A stretch of DNA of 64,000 nt from Monilinia fructicola (taxonomy: Eukaryota; Ascomycota; Leotiomycetes; Helotiales; Sclerotiniaceae). This document shows, piece after piece, positions 45,278 to 56,772 of the stretch. Below the pieces are notes generated by a model. The model saw only the letters and a program-made list of their open reading frames with translations. It did no database searches and was not told where the DNA came from. The number at the start of each line of letters is the position of its first letter. Within the stretch, counting starts at the first letter, position 1. The DNA lies in the NCBI GenBank assembly GCA_008692225.1, contig VICG01000003.1:2659501-2723500 (forward strand). The letters are read 5' to 3'. Position numbers and translations under genes: made by a program.

Positions 45278-46906
45278 ATGGCCGAACAAGATTCCACTAC
45301 CCCGCGTTACGACCCCTCCATCTACGATACCCCTTTCTCAAAATTGCCAAATTCCAAACGAGTATGGATAGGGAAGCCTGGATCTGCTCTCGAGGGTATA
45401 GGTAGGGATCTTTTCATCTCAATTCAATCATCAAGTCACCTGACCATGATCCAGGTCGTCTTTCGCTCCTCACCCCCGAAATTGTCTCCTCGGCCGCAGC
45501 TTCAGAGATCAAAACGGGTAAGAGAGTAGGCCTTGGATGGGATATGACCAAGCTAGAGTATTCACAATTTGGAAGACAAAAGTGTGGGCATAAGATTGTT
45601 CCACTGAACGGACCTGGTGGAAGTGGATATGGTGCATGTTTTGATGATGTTTATCATATAAATCCACGTAGGTGATAACAGTTCATTTGGTTAACTTAGA
45701 TGCTCTGACCTGTCTTTCTGGAGCCTCGGGCAAAAGATATGTGGTTCGAAGCTTCTTGATTGAATGATGGGCAAGTGACTATCTCAAAGAGACAGGTGAA
45801 ACCCACAGTTATGATCTGTTGTGTGACTCAATATATTCATTCCAGACCCCTTCCACTGTGACTCTATTCATGAAACTATTTCAGCTATCATCTTTGCTTG
45901 ATATCGCAGGCATAGATCCTATCTTATTGGCCTTATAAACTCTGAACCGACAACCAGCCATCAACTAACACAGACAATAGAGCAAAGCAGTCAATGGGAT
46001 GGCTTTCGTCACTATTCGCAGCCACGAAACTCTTCAGAGCCATCTACATCCCAAGACCGAGTCTTCTATGGCGGTACAACGAAAGATGAAATCATGGATA
46101 CATCCAACCATCGCATTGGACTGCAGCACTGGGCGCCCGAAGGGATTGCAGGTTTGTCTTCTCATTTTGAATCCTTGAAAATACTCACAATCACATCTAG
46201 GCCGCGGAATCCTAATCGACTACGCCCACTGGTGCACCCAACAAGATCCACCCATCAAGTACACCAACTTTTCCATCCACAATATTCCCTTCAAAACTCT
46301 CATCGCCATACTAACCCAAGAAAAAATAGCACCCCAACGCGGTGACATCCTATTCATTCGCATGGGCGTAATTCCAGAATGGGATAGTTTCACTGACGCC
46401 CAAAAACAAGAATATGCATCCCAAAGCAACCCCGAACACGCCGGCGTTGAGCCTAGTATGCAGTTATTGGAATGGTTGTGGGATAGTGGGATATCGGCGG
46501 TTGCAGGTGATGCTATAAGTTGGGAGGTATATCCTACACAAGGTGAAATTAGTTGCCATGAATATTTGCTAGGAGGATGGGGAATGCCAATTGGTAAGTT
46601 GATTCTGCTTTTTGCCTATTCTTTCGCCCTCTGTTCTCTTTCAAAGCCTAATTCCTACCCATTTTTCATACAATTTCATACCACCAGCTTCTTTCATGAA
46701 ATTTTAAGCAGCCTTCTGTCGATGATTTCTTCAGCCTCGCCAGCCACAACATCTAACTTTTCTCTGCAACAGGTGAAATATTCGATCTTGAAGCTTTATC
46801 GAAAACATGTCGCGAACTAAACCGATATTCATTCTTCCTAACTTCCATGCCGTTGAATATGCCAGGAGGAGTATCTTCACCTCCGAATGCCATGGCAATT
46901 TTCTAG
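45278..46906 (+). CDS. Cyclase-family (kynurenine formamidase-like) protein
   Basis: Five exons, 45278-45401, 45455-45667, 45981-46151, 46201-46593 and 46773-46906, join in frame to 344 residues. The protein belongs by appearance to the fungal branch of the Cyclase superfamily (PF04199), metal-dependent amide or lactone hydrolases that include kynurenine formamidase. Seen are LPNSKRVWIGKPGSALEGIG and GRLSLLTPEIV near the start, then HRIGLQHWAPEGIAGRGILI, QRGDILFIRMGVIPEW, a conserved WEVYP and HEYLLGGWGMPIGEIFDLEA, which closes the fold. The bacterial HxGTHxDxP metal motif is replaced by IGLQHWAPEG, as I recall for the fungal group, so the substrate cannot be predicted. The fourth intron is long (179 bp). 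No signal peptide is seen, so it is likely cytosolic. Confidence 0.85.
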
Positions 46907-47359
46907 GTGATGCGATGGCCAGGAAATATGATCAACTGTTGAATTGGAGTTCAACAATGCGATTTGAGCAGAGGATGAATACCGAGCTGAGGTCATAAAG
47001 TGGAGGATCAGATACTGAGTTGGGCCATAATAGAAGAGGTGAAGAGGAGGTGAAGATGGGAGAACGAAAATGTAAAGGAATTTGAGGATTGCGAAGAACT
47101 GTAGGGCAATTGATTGTACGTTAGTTGATAGTTATGGACAGTGTCAAACATACCATGAGACTCTTGAATATCAAAGCATTAAGTTGAGTTATATAGAATA
47201 GTACCTTGCTTGTGATCGCAAGGAGAATGATAGTTTCTGGTCACGAATAATTTCACGTCAGTAAGATCTCAAGTTTCAATCAGCGAGATGAAGCACATAT
47301 GAATATTGTTTTACTTACAATTGCCGACTGCTTGCGGAATTACACGCTTGGATTGAACT

Positions 47360-48150
47360 AACGCAACTATGGGCCAAATCTACCATCCTTCAACACTCTC
47401 CAACCACTTCTGCACCGCTCATTTCCCGAAGGAAATGGTCGGATTAGAAGATGACAGAGAATGTCGCAGAATGATAGACTTGGCCCATAGTTACGGGTAA
47501 TTCTCATCATTTTCAAAGCTGGAAGATGCGACCACCTCATCTCCAATCTCCCAAAGGGAGAAGAAGAATTGGTAAATTGCATTGGAAAGCTTTAAGAACG
47601 ATGAAATCGACCTAACGCAACTCATGGCCCACCATCCAAACCCCCTTCTGAAGCAGTTCTCCAAGCTCTACCATGTTCCACCCATTACCCCCAGGAAACC
47701 AGCACCCAAAATTCTACTTACCAGCCATCATGTCCGATCCCCGCAGGGACCAGATCAGGTCTGATAGAGAAGATCGAGCAGTAGAAACCGTGAAATAATG
47801 GACTCATCATACCCAAGCCTCCAGCACCCAAAATCCAATCTACTAGCCATCCTTTCCGTTCCCCGAAGGGACCAGATCAGGTCTGATAGAGGAAATCGAG
47901 CAGTAGAGACTGTGAAACAACAAGTAGAACAAGGCAAACTGGAAAACCACGACAGAAGTGGAAGAACGGTAGAACCATAGTCACGGCACAGCGATGCGAA
48001 TACCTCACTTCCATCTAGCTTCCACCCCACCCCCCCAGCCACCGTACCCTCCATTGCGCCAAGCTACCTAAGCCTCAACTTGCTGGCTACTACCATCATT
48101 TCCGTTCCACCGGAATCAGATCAGGATAGTAGACAACAATTGAGGCCCAG
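47360..48150 (+). repeat. Diverged direct repeats, 128-bp period
   Basis: Two copies are close: 47690-47795 and 47818-47925 share CAGCACCCAAAAT, CCAGCCATC/CTAGCCATC, GGGACCAGATCAGGTCTGAT and AGATCGAGCAGTAGA/AAATCGAGCAGTAGA. A third weaker copy near 48060-48145 keeps TTTCCGTTCC.CCGGAATCAG, and a fourth trace near 47405-47460 keeps TTTCCCGAAGGAAATGG. AACGCAACT(C)ATGG also recurs at 47360 and 47615. The shared words around CCCGAAGGGA are GC-rich and partly palindromic. Origin unknown. Confidence 0.7.
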
Positions 48151-48609
48151 CAGCCTGTGCGCAATGCGAGCGCAAGATGAATAAGGAAGGAAGATAAAAG
48201 AAGATGGAGGCAAGATAAACCACCACTGCACTGAAGAGAAAAGGAAAGAAGAAAGTTGACGCATCTAGGAGAAAAGAAGTTAATTTATGCCCTCGAGAGA
48301 GAAGCTAAGCGAGGAAAAGATCACCACGCTAAGAAAGTTGACTATGGCTGCATTGGGAAGAGGGGAAGAGAGGAAGAGGGGAAGGGGGATCGGGAAGGTG
48401 AAAGATTTGAATGGTGTCATTGTCATTTAATTCCATATGATTAAGAAGCCAATCATGATGCATCGACGTTATCAAAGCAAATTACCTCCCGATTGAGTCT
48501 CCATTCATCCAATAGAATCAACCCATGAGAGACTTCAATTCACCTCCTGCTACCAATGGCAGTATACCTATTGCCTAGGGATGCAGAAGAGAAGTGACTC
48601 ACATGAATT

Positions 48610-48665
48610 AGTAAGATTAAGATTAAGATTAAGGTTAAGATTAAGGTTAAAATTAAGATTATCCA
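48610..48665. repeat. AAGATT/AAGGTT hexamer repeat
   Basis: About nine units of TTAAGA/TTAAGG. The plus frame reads as alternating Arg and Leu and is not a gene. Confidence 0.85.
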
Positions 48666-48839
48666 AAGAGTCCTTCCAAGTTCCAAGTTCCAAGTCTCAA
48701 CTCCATCCGTGGAAATTCACTTTTACTCAGCCCATTGATAATTTCACGCTCATTATCCCGCCCATTTTATGACTGCAGCTGGAGGTCATGTGATAATAAG
48801 CTGGAAATACGTCAAAAAGCTCTGAGGATGATTACCTAA

Positions 48840-48965
48840 TAATTAGTAGATAGGCAGGAGGTACTAGGTACGTAGGTAGGTACTTGGGAGGTTCACGGTA
48901 GGTAAGTGGGTAAGGTAGGTATGTGCTAGGTAGATATGTAAGTAGGTAAGTAGGTAAGTACCTAC
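48840..48965. repeat. GGTAGGTA-type repeat cluster
   Basis: Many AGGTAGGTAC, GGTAAGTAGGTA and CTAGGTA units; the minus strand reads CTACCTAC. It resembles clusters at 31340-31410, 32030-32070, 53200-53215 and 56820-56880. Confidence 0.75.
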
Positions 48966-50206
48966 TGGGCACTTTCAACATTCGTATAAATGATATACTG
49001 CGTTCCTTACATGCTCTTACAAGACCACCTGGGGAGGGCAGTCTGTTGGAACTAAAGAGGGACCCTATCATACACCCACAGCTCCAACTCGGCGACAATG
49101 GTCAAGTCAAGCAACAACTTGCATGCGCTTAAATGACGTATGGCATCACTCATCGTCCATTTCGCACAAGCAACGCGTTGAAGGCGAGAAGGACGTACCG
49201 CCTATGGTCATCATAGGTAGGTGTTTCTCGCGGGCTGTACCACATCTCAGCAGAAGACGTTGGGGAGCAGCGACTCGATGAAGGAAGGGTGCCTTGCCCA
49301 AAAATACGAACGATGACGCTGACTCTCTTGATGCTCCATATCAGAATGCGAGGCTTGCGTGGGAGAGTACTTGGTATCAACAAGGAGATCCAGGTATTCG
49401 TTTGCAGATTACTTTGTCAGGAATACGGAATATCACACGAATGAAGTACTGATCCATTCCACTTCTCCCTTATCATGAATTAATAACAGACCGAAATTAT
49501 GAGCCAATAATGTGAAGCATCAAACATCCAAACATGAATTTTTTATTCTCCCATGTGAATGGCTAAAGACTCACATTTACTTTTGTGCTATATTTATACG
49601 TACAGCTACATGCATGCCTATTAGAGGCATATCACAACCCTTCCCCTCCCTCCCCCGACTCTACTGCCACCCCCACTCTATAGCTAGCAGACCTAACATA
49701 CACGGTTTTTGTATGATACTCAATGACAGGAAAGAAAATGCTTAGGTGATAACACTATTCAGAGACGTCGTCGCACCCACATTCCCATCCGTTCCCGAGC
49801 CACACGCCCCCAAAACAATGAGAAACAAGTCTGACAAGTCTGTTTCTTGAATATTTGCAGATTAGAAAGAGTTGACACTAACTCTCCAACGTAAAAAAAA
49901 AGAATGAAAATAAATAAATAAGATCAACACCCTGAAACACCAATTTGATGCAAATACAAGGGTGTTCCTGTTATGGACAAAAATAGATATGTAGTATGGT
50001 GCAAGCAATGCTCCGAAAACAACTCCTGGGTATAGATGGATGAACGTAGGTTACCTCCCCAATTCATGATAATCGATACGGCCGTTCGAATTTTCTGTTG
50101 CTCGAAAGTTTGGGTATGAACTTCTTCAATAACCCCTAGAAAATTGTTTGGATCCGGAATATCAGTGGTGACTTGAACTTGTCCCAATCCTGATAACCTT
50201 GTTATT

Positions 50207-52552
50207 TTATAGCACTTCATCTTCTTCATTAATCCTGCCTACTCTCACCCCACCAGGGCTAACCCTTTCAGGTCCCCTGAGTGGCTCTGGAGGTGGCTCG
50301 TCTATCATACAGGCATTTTCAAGCATATTCGTCCATTTTCCACTTGTACCAGCATGGCTATGCTTAAGGTGCTGACGGAAATGATCTGCACGGAAGAATT
50401 TCTTTGCATGATTACATTCTCCAAACTTATGCATATCTTGCAGGTGAGAAATTCTGTGATCCCAGTCCTCATTTGTCGCGGTAGGTATCGGATGTCCATT
50501 GGGACCTGGCGACGTGAGTCCCGACCTTGGGAAGTCTTCGCCGCAATATCCACAAGTGTCCGCATCACTAGGGCGCGTCGGACAAGGATGGAACGCATGC
50601 GCCCAATCTAACAAAGCAGCGCACGACCAGGAATGCCGGCGGAGATGCAAAGAGTTTTGATGCCTTTCAGCCTCATTCTTATTCTTGAAACGATTGCGAC
50701 AGTATTGGCATTCGTACTGTTTTTCTTGTTCATGTGCGCTGGTTCATGGTCAGTATAAACAAACGATAAGGCTCGAGTACCACTAACTTGAGTTCTTCCT
50801 GAGTGTCAAATTTCTTAGGCTTTTTCGGGCAGCATTCGCAAATAAAACCACCCTGTCTGCTAGGAGCACTGTTATGCTTCACGTGTCCTAATGCCTCTGG
50901 AATTTTCCGTGCATTTGCTAAAGGCCGGCTCTCAGATAAGGTTCGGTGATGGGTACTTCTAGCCGAAATGGATCCTCTGGGGCTAGGGTTAAGCGACATT
51001 GAACCGTTATATGACATGTCTGTGCTGATATCCATGGGGGAGGGCAAGATGCCCCCGTGGGATGGCCTATTATACGAACCCAGGCTGGTAGCGCTACTAG
51101 CAGCTACCGATAACGTGGACGAGAATGAATTTCTAGGTAGGGAAGTTGTAGAAGATATAGATGTAGAAGTTGAATGAAAGCGCGGACTTGGTGTTGAGCG
51201 TGAGCCAGACTCACGACGCCGAGCAAGATCGCTTGCACTACCCACCGTTCGCAGATGGAGACCATCATCTCTAGGAGGGGAAGAGGCGCGTCTTTTTTGC
51301 CCAGTCGTAGCAGAGCAGGGAGAGTATCCCTCGTTCCGGCCATTGTATTCTTCTCCTATCTGTAGCCGCCTCAAGCTTGTCTCCTCCATATGAAAGCCTT
51401 CTTCGTATTCTGGAGACGGCGCCTGGTAGCTATCCCTAGAATGGCTAGCAATACTTGATGCATCATCTGCTATACTTCCTGATCTTCTGGGATATGGTAG
51501 CGGTGATCTTTCATTGTCTATAATATCGGTTGGCGACCTGTAATCAAATGAATTTATACCACCAAGTCTGGTGTATGGATTGCCTGGCGAGATACCAGAT
51601 GATAGAGGCGAATCTGCCCATCGGTTTATGGGACTCTCCGCAAGCGCTGGCTTTTGTGTGTGGATCGGCAGGGAAAGTGGCTTGAGGGTGGGTTGTCCAT
51701 GCTCCCGTGCTATTCGAGATGTTGGCGATACATCATTGACAGATGAGCTAAACGGAGACTTTGCGAAGGACCTTGATGGCGTGAAACTATCCCCTTTGCT
51801 ACCCAATTTCTGTAATAATGATTTGTCGTATGCTTGGGCACTAGTTTGATATGCATCGTGGACTGCAAAGCTTATAGAATTTCTCGATCTGCAACCAAAA
51901 AGTATTAGCCAAAAAGAGTTATATACAAAAATGCCGTCTTCATCTTTAGTACAGGAATGCCGAGCAAATTGGCGAGGGTGTTGCGACACGACCCAATCTC
52001 GGGGGCTGCGGCGTAACGTCAAAATAGTAGCACTCACTGTGTCGACCCAATGCTTGCGTTGGAAGCAGAAAGACTCGAGTATCCTTCGTCTTTCGGCAAC
52101 GCATTCGAATGGTTACTCGTGTCTTTCAATGTAGGTGCGGTAATAGTGGCGTTTGAGCTTCCTCGACGCCCAATATCCGGTCGCTCGTCTGATATGCTAT
52201 TGCGACTAACATAACTCCCGTACAAACTCGACCCAGCGGGCACTGATGATATAGACCCTCCCCAATTGATGTCTCGGTGTTGATTAGCCCACTGCCAACC
52301 AAGATCTCCCCTTCCATTCTCTGAAATATCTGGGATATATCTCGGTGGTGGTAAAGGAGGAGGGGGAGCCTCTCTAGCATTGGGTATAGACATTGGCCCA
52401 GCCGCAGGTGTGGAAGGAGAAGAAGTAGAGTGATATCTATGTTGATCCGGATATCTATCGAGGTATCGATCGGGGTGATGAGAGTCTTGTACGCAGATTT
52501 CTGGGAGAGGTGCGTGGAAAGTAGGATTTCGGCCATGCATAGGAATATCCAT
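50207..52552 (-). CDS. C2H2 zinc-finger regulator
   Basis: Exons 52552-52038, 51888-50788 and 50738-50207 give 715 residues (introns 149 and 49 bp). The first 500 residues are Ser, Pro and Arg-rich and likely disordered (YSPCSATTGQKRRASSPPRD carries a KKRR-type nuclear signal). The C-terminal part holds the zinc-binding region: CECCPKKPKKF..LNAHEQEK near 520, a clean C2H2 finger CQYC..FKNKNEAERHQNSLH near 547, then CGYCGEDFP near 601 and FRADHFRQHLKHSH near 680. This spacing, with an intron inside the first finger, is typical of a family of large fungal C2H2 proteins. It is probably a nuclear transcription factor with unknown targets. Start chosen at ATG 52552 (MDIPMHGRNP). Upstream lies an 11 kb stretch without genes. 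Confidence 0.85.
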
Positions 52553-52964
52553 TGTGTAAGTTAGCCACAAGCAATAAAAATTAAGTGGATGTATATCGTA
52601 GTTCTCGTAACAACATGAGCTGACCTCCTCTTCGTCTAGAAGTGGCTAAGTCGGATGTGCCGTTTAAACTGGGAGGGAAAAGTCGATAGTGGAGAAGCAA
52701 GATCGAAACATGGATATATCTTTGTTAAAAGTATCAATTACCAAAAAGATTGGTTCCGAGCCATTTAGTCCAATTCCTAAAATAAATGTTTTTTATTGAT
52801 CGAACCAGATGTCTTTGGATAGGTAAATTTCCACAGGTTTCGAAGAGGTCGAGGAGTCCGCAAAGTTGACGTTGTTGTGCGAACCCTTCATAAAATGAGA
52901 TGACAAGGGCGAATGTCTGTGGTTATGAAGGAAAGGAACAAGTACGGAGGTAAAAAATGGTTTT

Positions 52965-53045
52965 AGACGATTTAGACGGTTTAGACGGTTTAGACCATCA
53001 ATCCACAATCCACAAACCAATCCAGCAATCCAGCAATCCAGCAAC
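52965..53045. repeat. GATTTAGACG and CCAGCAAT repeats
   Basis: Three to four copies of GGTTTAGAC, followed by AATCCACA and AATCCAGC repeats, in the upstream region of the zinc-finger gene. Confidence 0.7.
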
Positions 53046-53279
53046 TGGAATCCACCAATCTTTAGCGGAAGGGCTGAATAGGTACTAACGATCAAAAGCT
53101 AAAATGAATCGAGAACTGAAAGTTAAACCAATAGTCAGAAAGTAAGTTTATAAGTTCATCTATGGATCGTAGATGATAGGTAGTCGGTTAAGTATCTAAT
53201 ATATACCTAGTAGGTAGGGGGAGAGGGAGGGAGAGAAAGAGACAAAGAGAGGAAGAGATGGTACTTCTAGCTGTCTTAG

Positions 53280-53395
53280 TCCTAGTAGTAGAAGGAGTAG
53301 AAGTAGAAATAGAAGTAGAAGTAGGATTAGAGTGAGACGTAGAGGTAGAAGGAGAGGTAGAAGTAGAAGTAGAGGTAGGTAGGTAACAGAAGTAG
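53280..53395. repeat. TAGAAG purine-rich minisatellite
   Basis: AGTAGAAG hexamer-type repeats with variants (AGAGGTAGAAGGAGAGG). The minus frame through it reads Ser/Thr repeats after a hydrophobic stretch and is not accepted as a gene. Confidence 0.8.
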
Positions 53396-53836
53396 ACAGG
53401 TAATAGAAGGAATACCAAGATATATATTATAAATATATATTCAACAATAAACACATACACATACATAAAACAAAATAAGCTCTAAATCCTATTACAGTAC
53501 CACAAATTGGATTCGATGATTCAGTCGTCTCTCTCATAAGCTCACTCACAAATAAGCCTTAAGCATACAAGTAACAAACAAATAGGGCTGGGAGACTAGG
53601 ATCGGAGTGGGAAAGACAACGGACGAGAGCGGAGGAAGCCAACCAAGAATCTCAACGTCAATAGGCGGATTTTGAGGTACAGTAATGTAATCCAAGTATT
53701 CTTGGAAGGGCCGGGGGTGGACAAGATGTACTAGAAATGGGATTGTACTGTATGTAAGGTTATGTATATGGATGCACTTGTATGGGTGGGACTTCTTTAG
53801 AGGAGAAGAATGAGGTGGGGAATCTCGGAAACAGAA

Positions 53837-53872
53837 GGATGGATGGATGGATGGATGGATGGATGGATGGAT
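53837..53872. repeat. GGAT tetranucleotide run
   Basis: Nine GGAT units without interruption, then a 100-bp stretch of GATGAATT/GATCAATT words up to 53990. Confidence 0.9.
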
Positions 53873-54668
53873 ACAGAGAAGTAGACTTGATGAATAGGTT
53901 TGATGAATTGATCAATTGATCAAGTGATAGACTGATGAATTGATTAATTGATGAATAAATGAATAATGAGTAAATAAATAGATTGTAATCAATCAAAGCT
54001 TCCCTTTTCCTTATTAGCGAGCAGTACATACAACAAGTACTGTACTCGAGGACTGCAATAAGATCTCGTACCTAGGTAGCTGTCTAACTCAAAGTATCTA
54101 GGTAACGAGGTATCATCTAGATTCTTTCTTTCTTTCTTCTTTCTTTTTGGTACACAGTATATTGCAATCTAGATGGATAAAAGCTGCTACTCGAGTATAG
54201 TCAGTTCACTATGCAGAGTACATTATACACATGATTCAGCAGATCCCTCCTTATTTTGGACAACTTCTGAGTTTACGGGGTCTCTACTCCGTAGATACAG
54301 TACAGTCAGTAACTTCCAAGTTGTGAGGGCCCAAAACCCAAAGGAAACATGACAATGATAATGGGAATTTCGGATCTTTTGACTTTCGCTCTTCTCGTCT
54401 TTCCCGTCTTTCTCGCCTTTCTCGCCTTTCTCGAACTAGGCAAAGAGGTAAGATAAAATAACATAAAATGTTGTCAAAGCCAAGACTATGAAAGGTTGTT
54501 TCTGTCTCAATACCCGGCGCACGGTAGTACAATAGGGTCCTTATTATTTTCCTTGAAAAGAGGAGAGGCCAGGACTTGCTAGATTCCCATTCCAAGATAG
54601 GAAACAAGCCATGTCGATCTAATTTGGATGAAGGTCTTGATGATTTGATGGCAATTGATGACAATTCA

Positions 54669-54690
54669 TGATGATGATGATGATGATGAA
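54669..54690. repeat. GAT trinucleotide run
   Basis: Seven ATG/GAT units (CATGATGATGATGATGATGA). Confidence 0.85.
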
Positions 54691-55689
54691 CAACAAGAAG
54701 AGTCTTTCCTTGATTCTATTTGAGACGTTCTTGTACTACGTTGGTGGTAAATGATACTGCGGATTAGGGCTGTCTTCCGGATCTTTGTACTGGTTGATCT
54801 CAAGTACAAGGAAATACAGGATGAAAGTGGGTACAATAACACGACACGATGGTGCTGTATTCAGTGTATTGACATGAAAGCGCAAGGAAGAAAGCTATAG
54901 GGACACCAATCGTCATTCAGTTAGTTGTTCAGCAGAAGTCAAGTCAGCTCAATCAAACAAGAAGCCTACTCCGTTACATTAAGACACATTCTACCCGAGT
55001 ACTATCTATCCAAGCTGATACTACATATTCGGTTAGAATATACCAAAATGTTCAAATTCCACCTGGCTGTCGAGACTCGACAGTCCGTCCACCATGTCCA
55101 ATACACACAGTCCTTCAAACCAAGGGGGGGGGTGGATGTTTTAGTCCTGAGGCGAAATAGGTTTACTTGTGGGTTACCAGCTGGGAATCTATTACAGGAC
55201 TGTAAGTATGTGCGCAATTCATGAATTCGACTCGGTCCAATGAAATAGAGCAACTAGATCATTGTCTTTTTGCACATACTTAACGATAGCGGAGGGTTGG
55301 TTCTGTCTAATACATACAGAGTACAATACAGTAGAAAGCCCTTGATTATGATTATCCCGTAACCCTGTCAGATGTTGTTGTATTACAGTAAGTCTGTTTT
55401 GGGTTACACTATCAATAGAAAAATGATCACAGGGATCCATGGATCCATGAATGTGTTTGTAGGGCAATGAGGCGGCTAATGAATCAAAATTCCATTCAAG
55501 ATTACAGAGGTATGATAATGACAAGTGCTTTATACAGTAATAAGTCAGTAAAATGCAAAAGTCTAAATGCTCGATTTACCGTCTACCATTATTTCCTAGC
55601 TAGTTACTATATACACATGCATAGGACGTACTTATTGTGTGCAGTAGTTAAGTTAGTTAAGTTACGATTCTATACAGTACAAGCACACA

Positions 55690-55725
55690 ATATATATATA
55701 TATACATACATACATACATACATGT
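55690..55725. repeat. TA and CATA microsatellite
   Basis: ATATATATATATA followed by five CATA units. Confidence 0.9.
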
Positions 55726-56261
55726 ATACATACATCCTCCGTTTACATATACACCCATCTATACCCTGTTAGCTTTAAGAATCATCTGGACCATGCATCC
55801 ATTGGGTACTAAGTGAAAATAAGAAAAACTCAATTATTTCACCATTGATTTCCTTCATTCATGGTCAAGTGACCACTACTACTTAGGTACTCTGTACTGT
55901 ATTAACCTTCCAGTACCCCTTTTAGCTTTACCGTCTAATGTATGTAAGCTTAGCCCTGGTGATATACCGGTACCTAAGTAGGAACTACTAGCTAGGTCCT
56001 AATTACTAGGCAGGGAGGTAAGTAGGTAGGTACACTTCATATACTTCCCATACTTTATATATCCATGGATTCTCCCATTGCTCTCTTTTGATTTGCTTTG
56101 ATCTGCTCTGCTTTGGCCTGCTTTGCCTATCAACAATGTCCACGGGTACTGTAGTTTTATATGTGTAATATCGTACTCCACATTCTAATCCTTTCAGCCT
56201 TATAACTTCTTCTCAAGTAACCAAAATTGATGGCTTTCTGGGACTGTACATGTACAACCAC

Positions 56262-56330
56262 CAGCACCAGCACCAGCACCACCACCACCACCACCAACCA
56301 ACTACCAACTACCAACCACCCATACACTAC
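56262..56330. repeat. CACCAG/CACCAC and CTACCAA repeats
   Basis: CACCAGCACCAGCACCAGCA, then six CAC units, then CCAACTACCAACTACCAACC. No long frame uses it. Confidence 0.85.
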
Positions 56331-56739
56331 CTAACTTGAAATATGAATGAATGCCAACTTTCATGTCAACACGTAACATCATCCAAACCGTTTATATTTT
56401 CATTAGTAAATAGCGAATGTATTTCGTATATGAAGAGAATAAGGGTGCAATAAATAGCACACACATAACTGGACTGGATAACATTTAGAACATTTTAGCA
56501 TGATCAACTACGACCCTAGACGAAACGAAACAACATCAATCAGAATTAACACGACTACTCCGTACTCTGTACACATCTCGATCGAACAGCTGTTAGTGTA
56601 ACATTTAGCTCATGCAGAGTCAAGGATTTCAATGTCATCAACAAGTCCATTGATCCTTGAAAGGCGAAAGGCTGATTGATAGATTAATCAATCATACAAT
56701 AATGAGTACAGCACAGTAAGTTAGTACCTTGAAGTAGGA

Positions 56740-56772
56740 AACCAACCAGCCAACCAGCCAACCAGCCAACCA
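56740..56772. repeat. CCAACCAG octamer repeat
   Basis: Four units of CCAACCAG (ACCAACCAGCCAACCAGCCA). Confidence 0.85.

Larger units (their letters stand above)
46907..50206. other. Intergenic with repeat cluster
   Basis: No gene is supported. It contains the degenerate repeat cluster at 47360-48150, an AAGATT/AAGGTT hexamer array at 48610-48665, and an AGGTAGGTA/GGTAAGTA cluster at 48840-48965. 49620-49680 is CT-rich. Confidence 0.6.

Noticed and set aside
53188..53466. Hydrophobic plus Ser/Thr-rich frame on the minus strand, surface-protein-like
   Set aside because: Most of it is the TAGAAG minisatellite in translation; no family resemblance.
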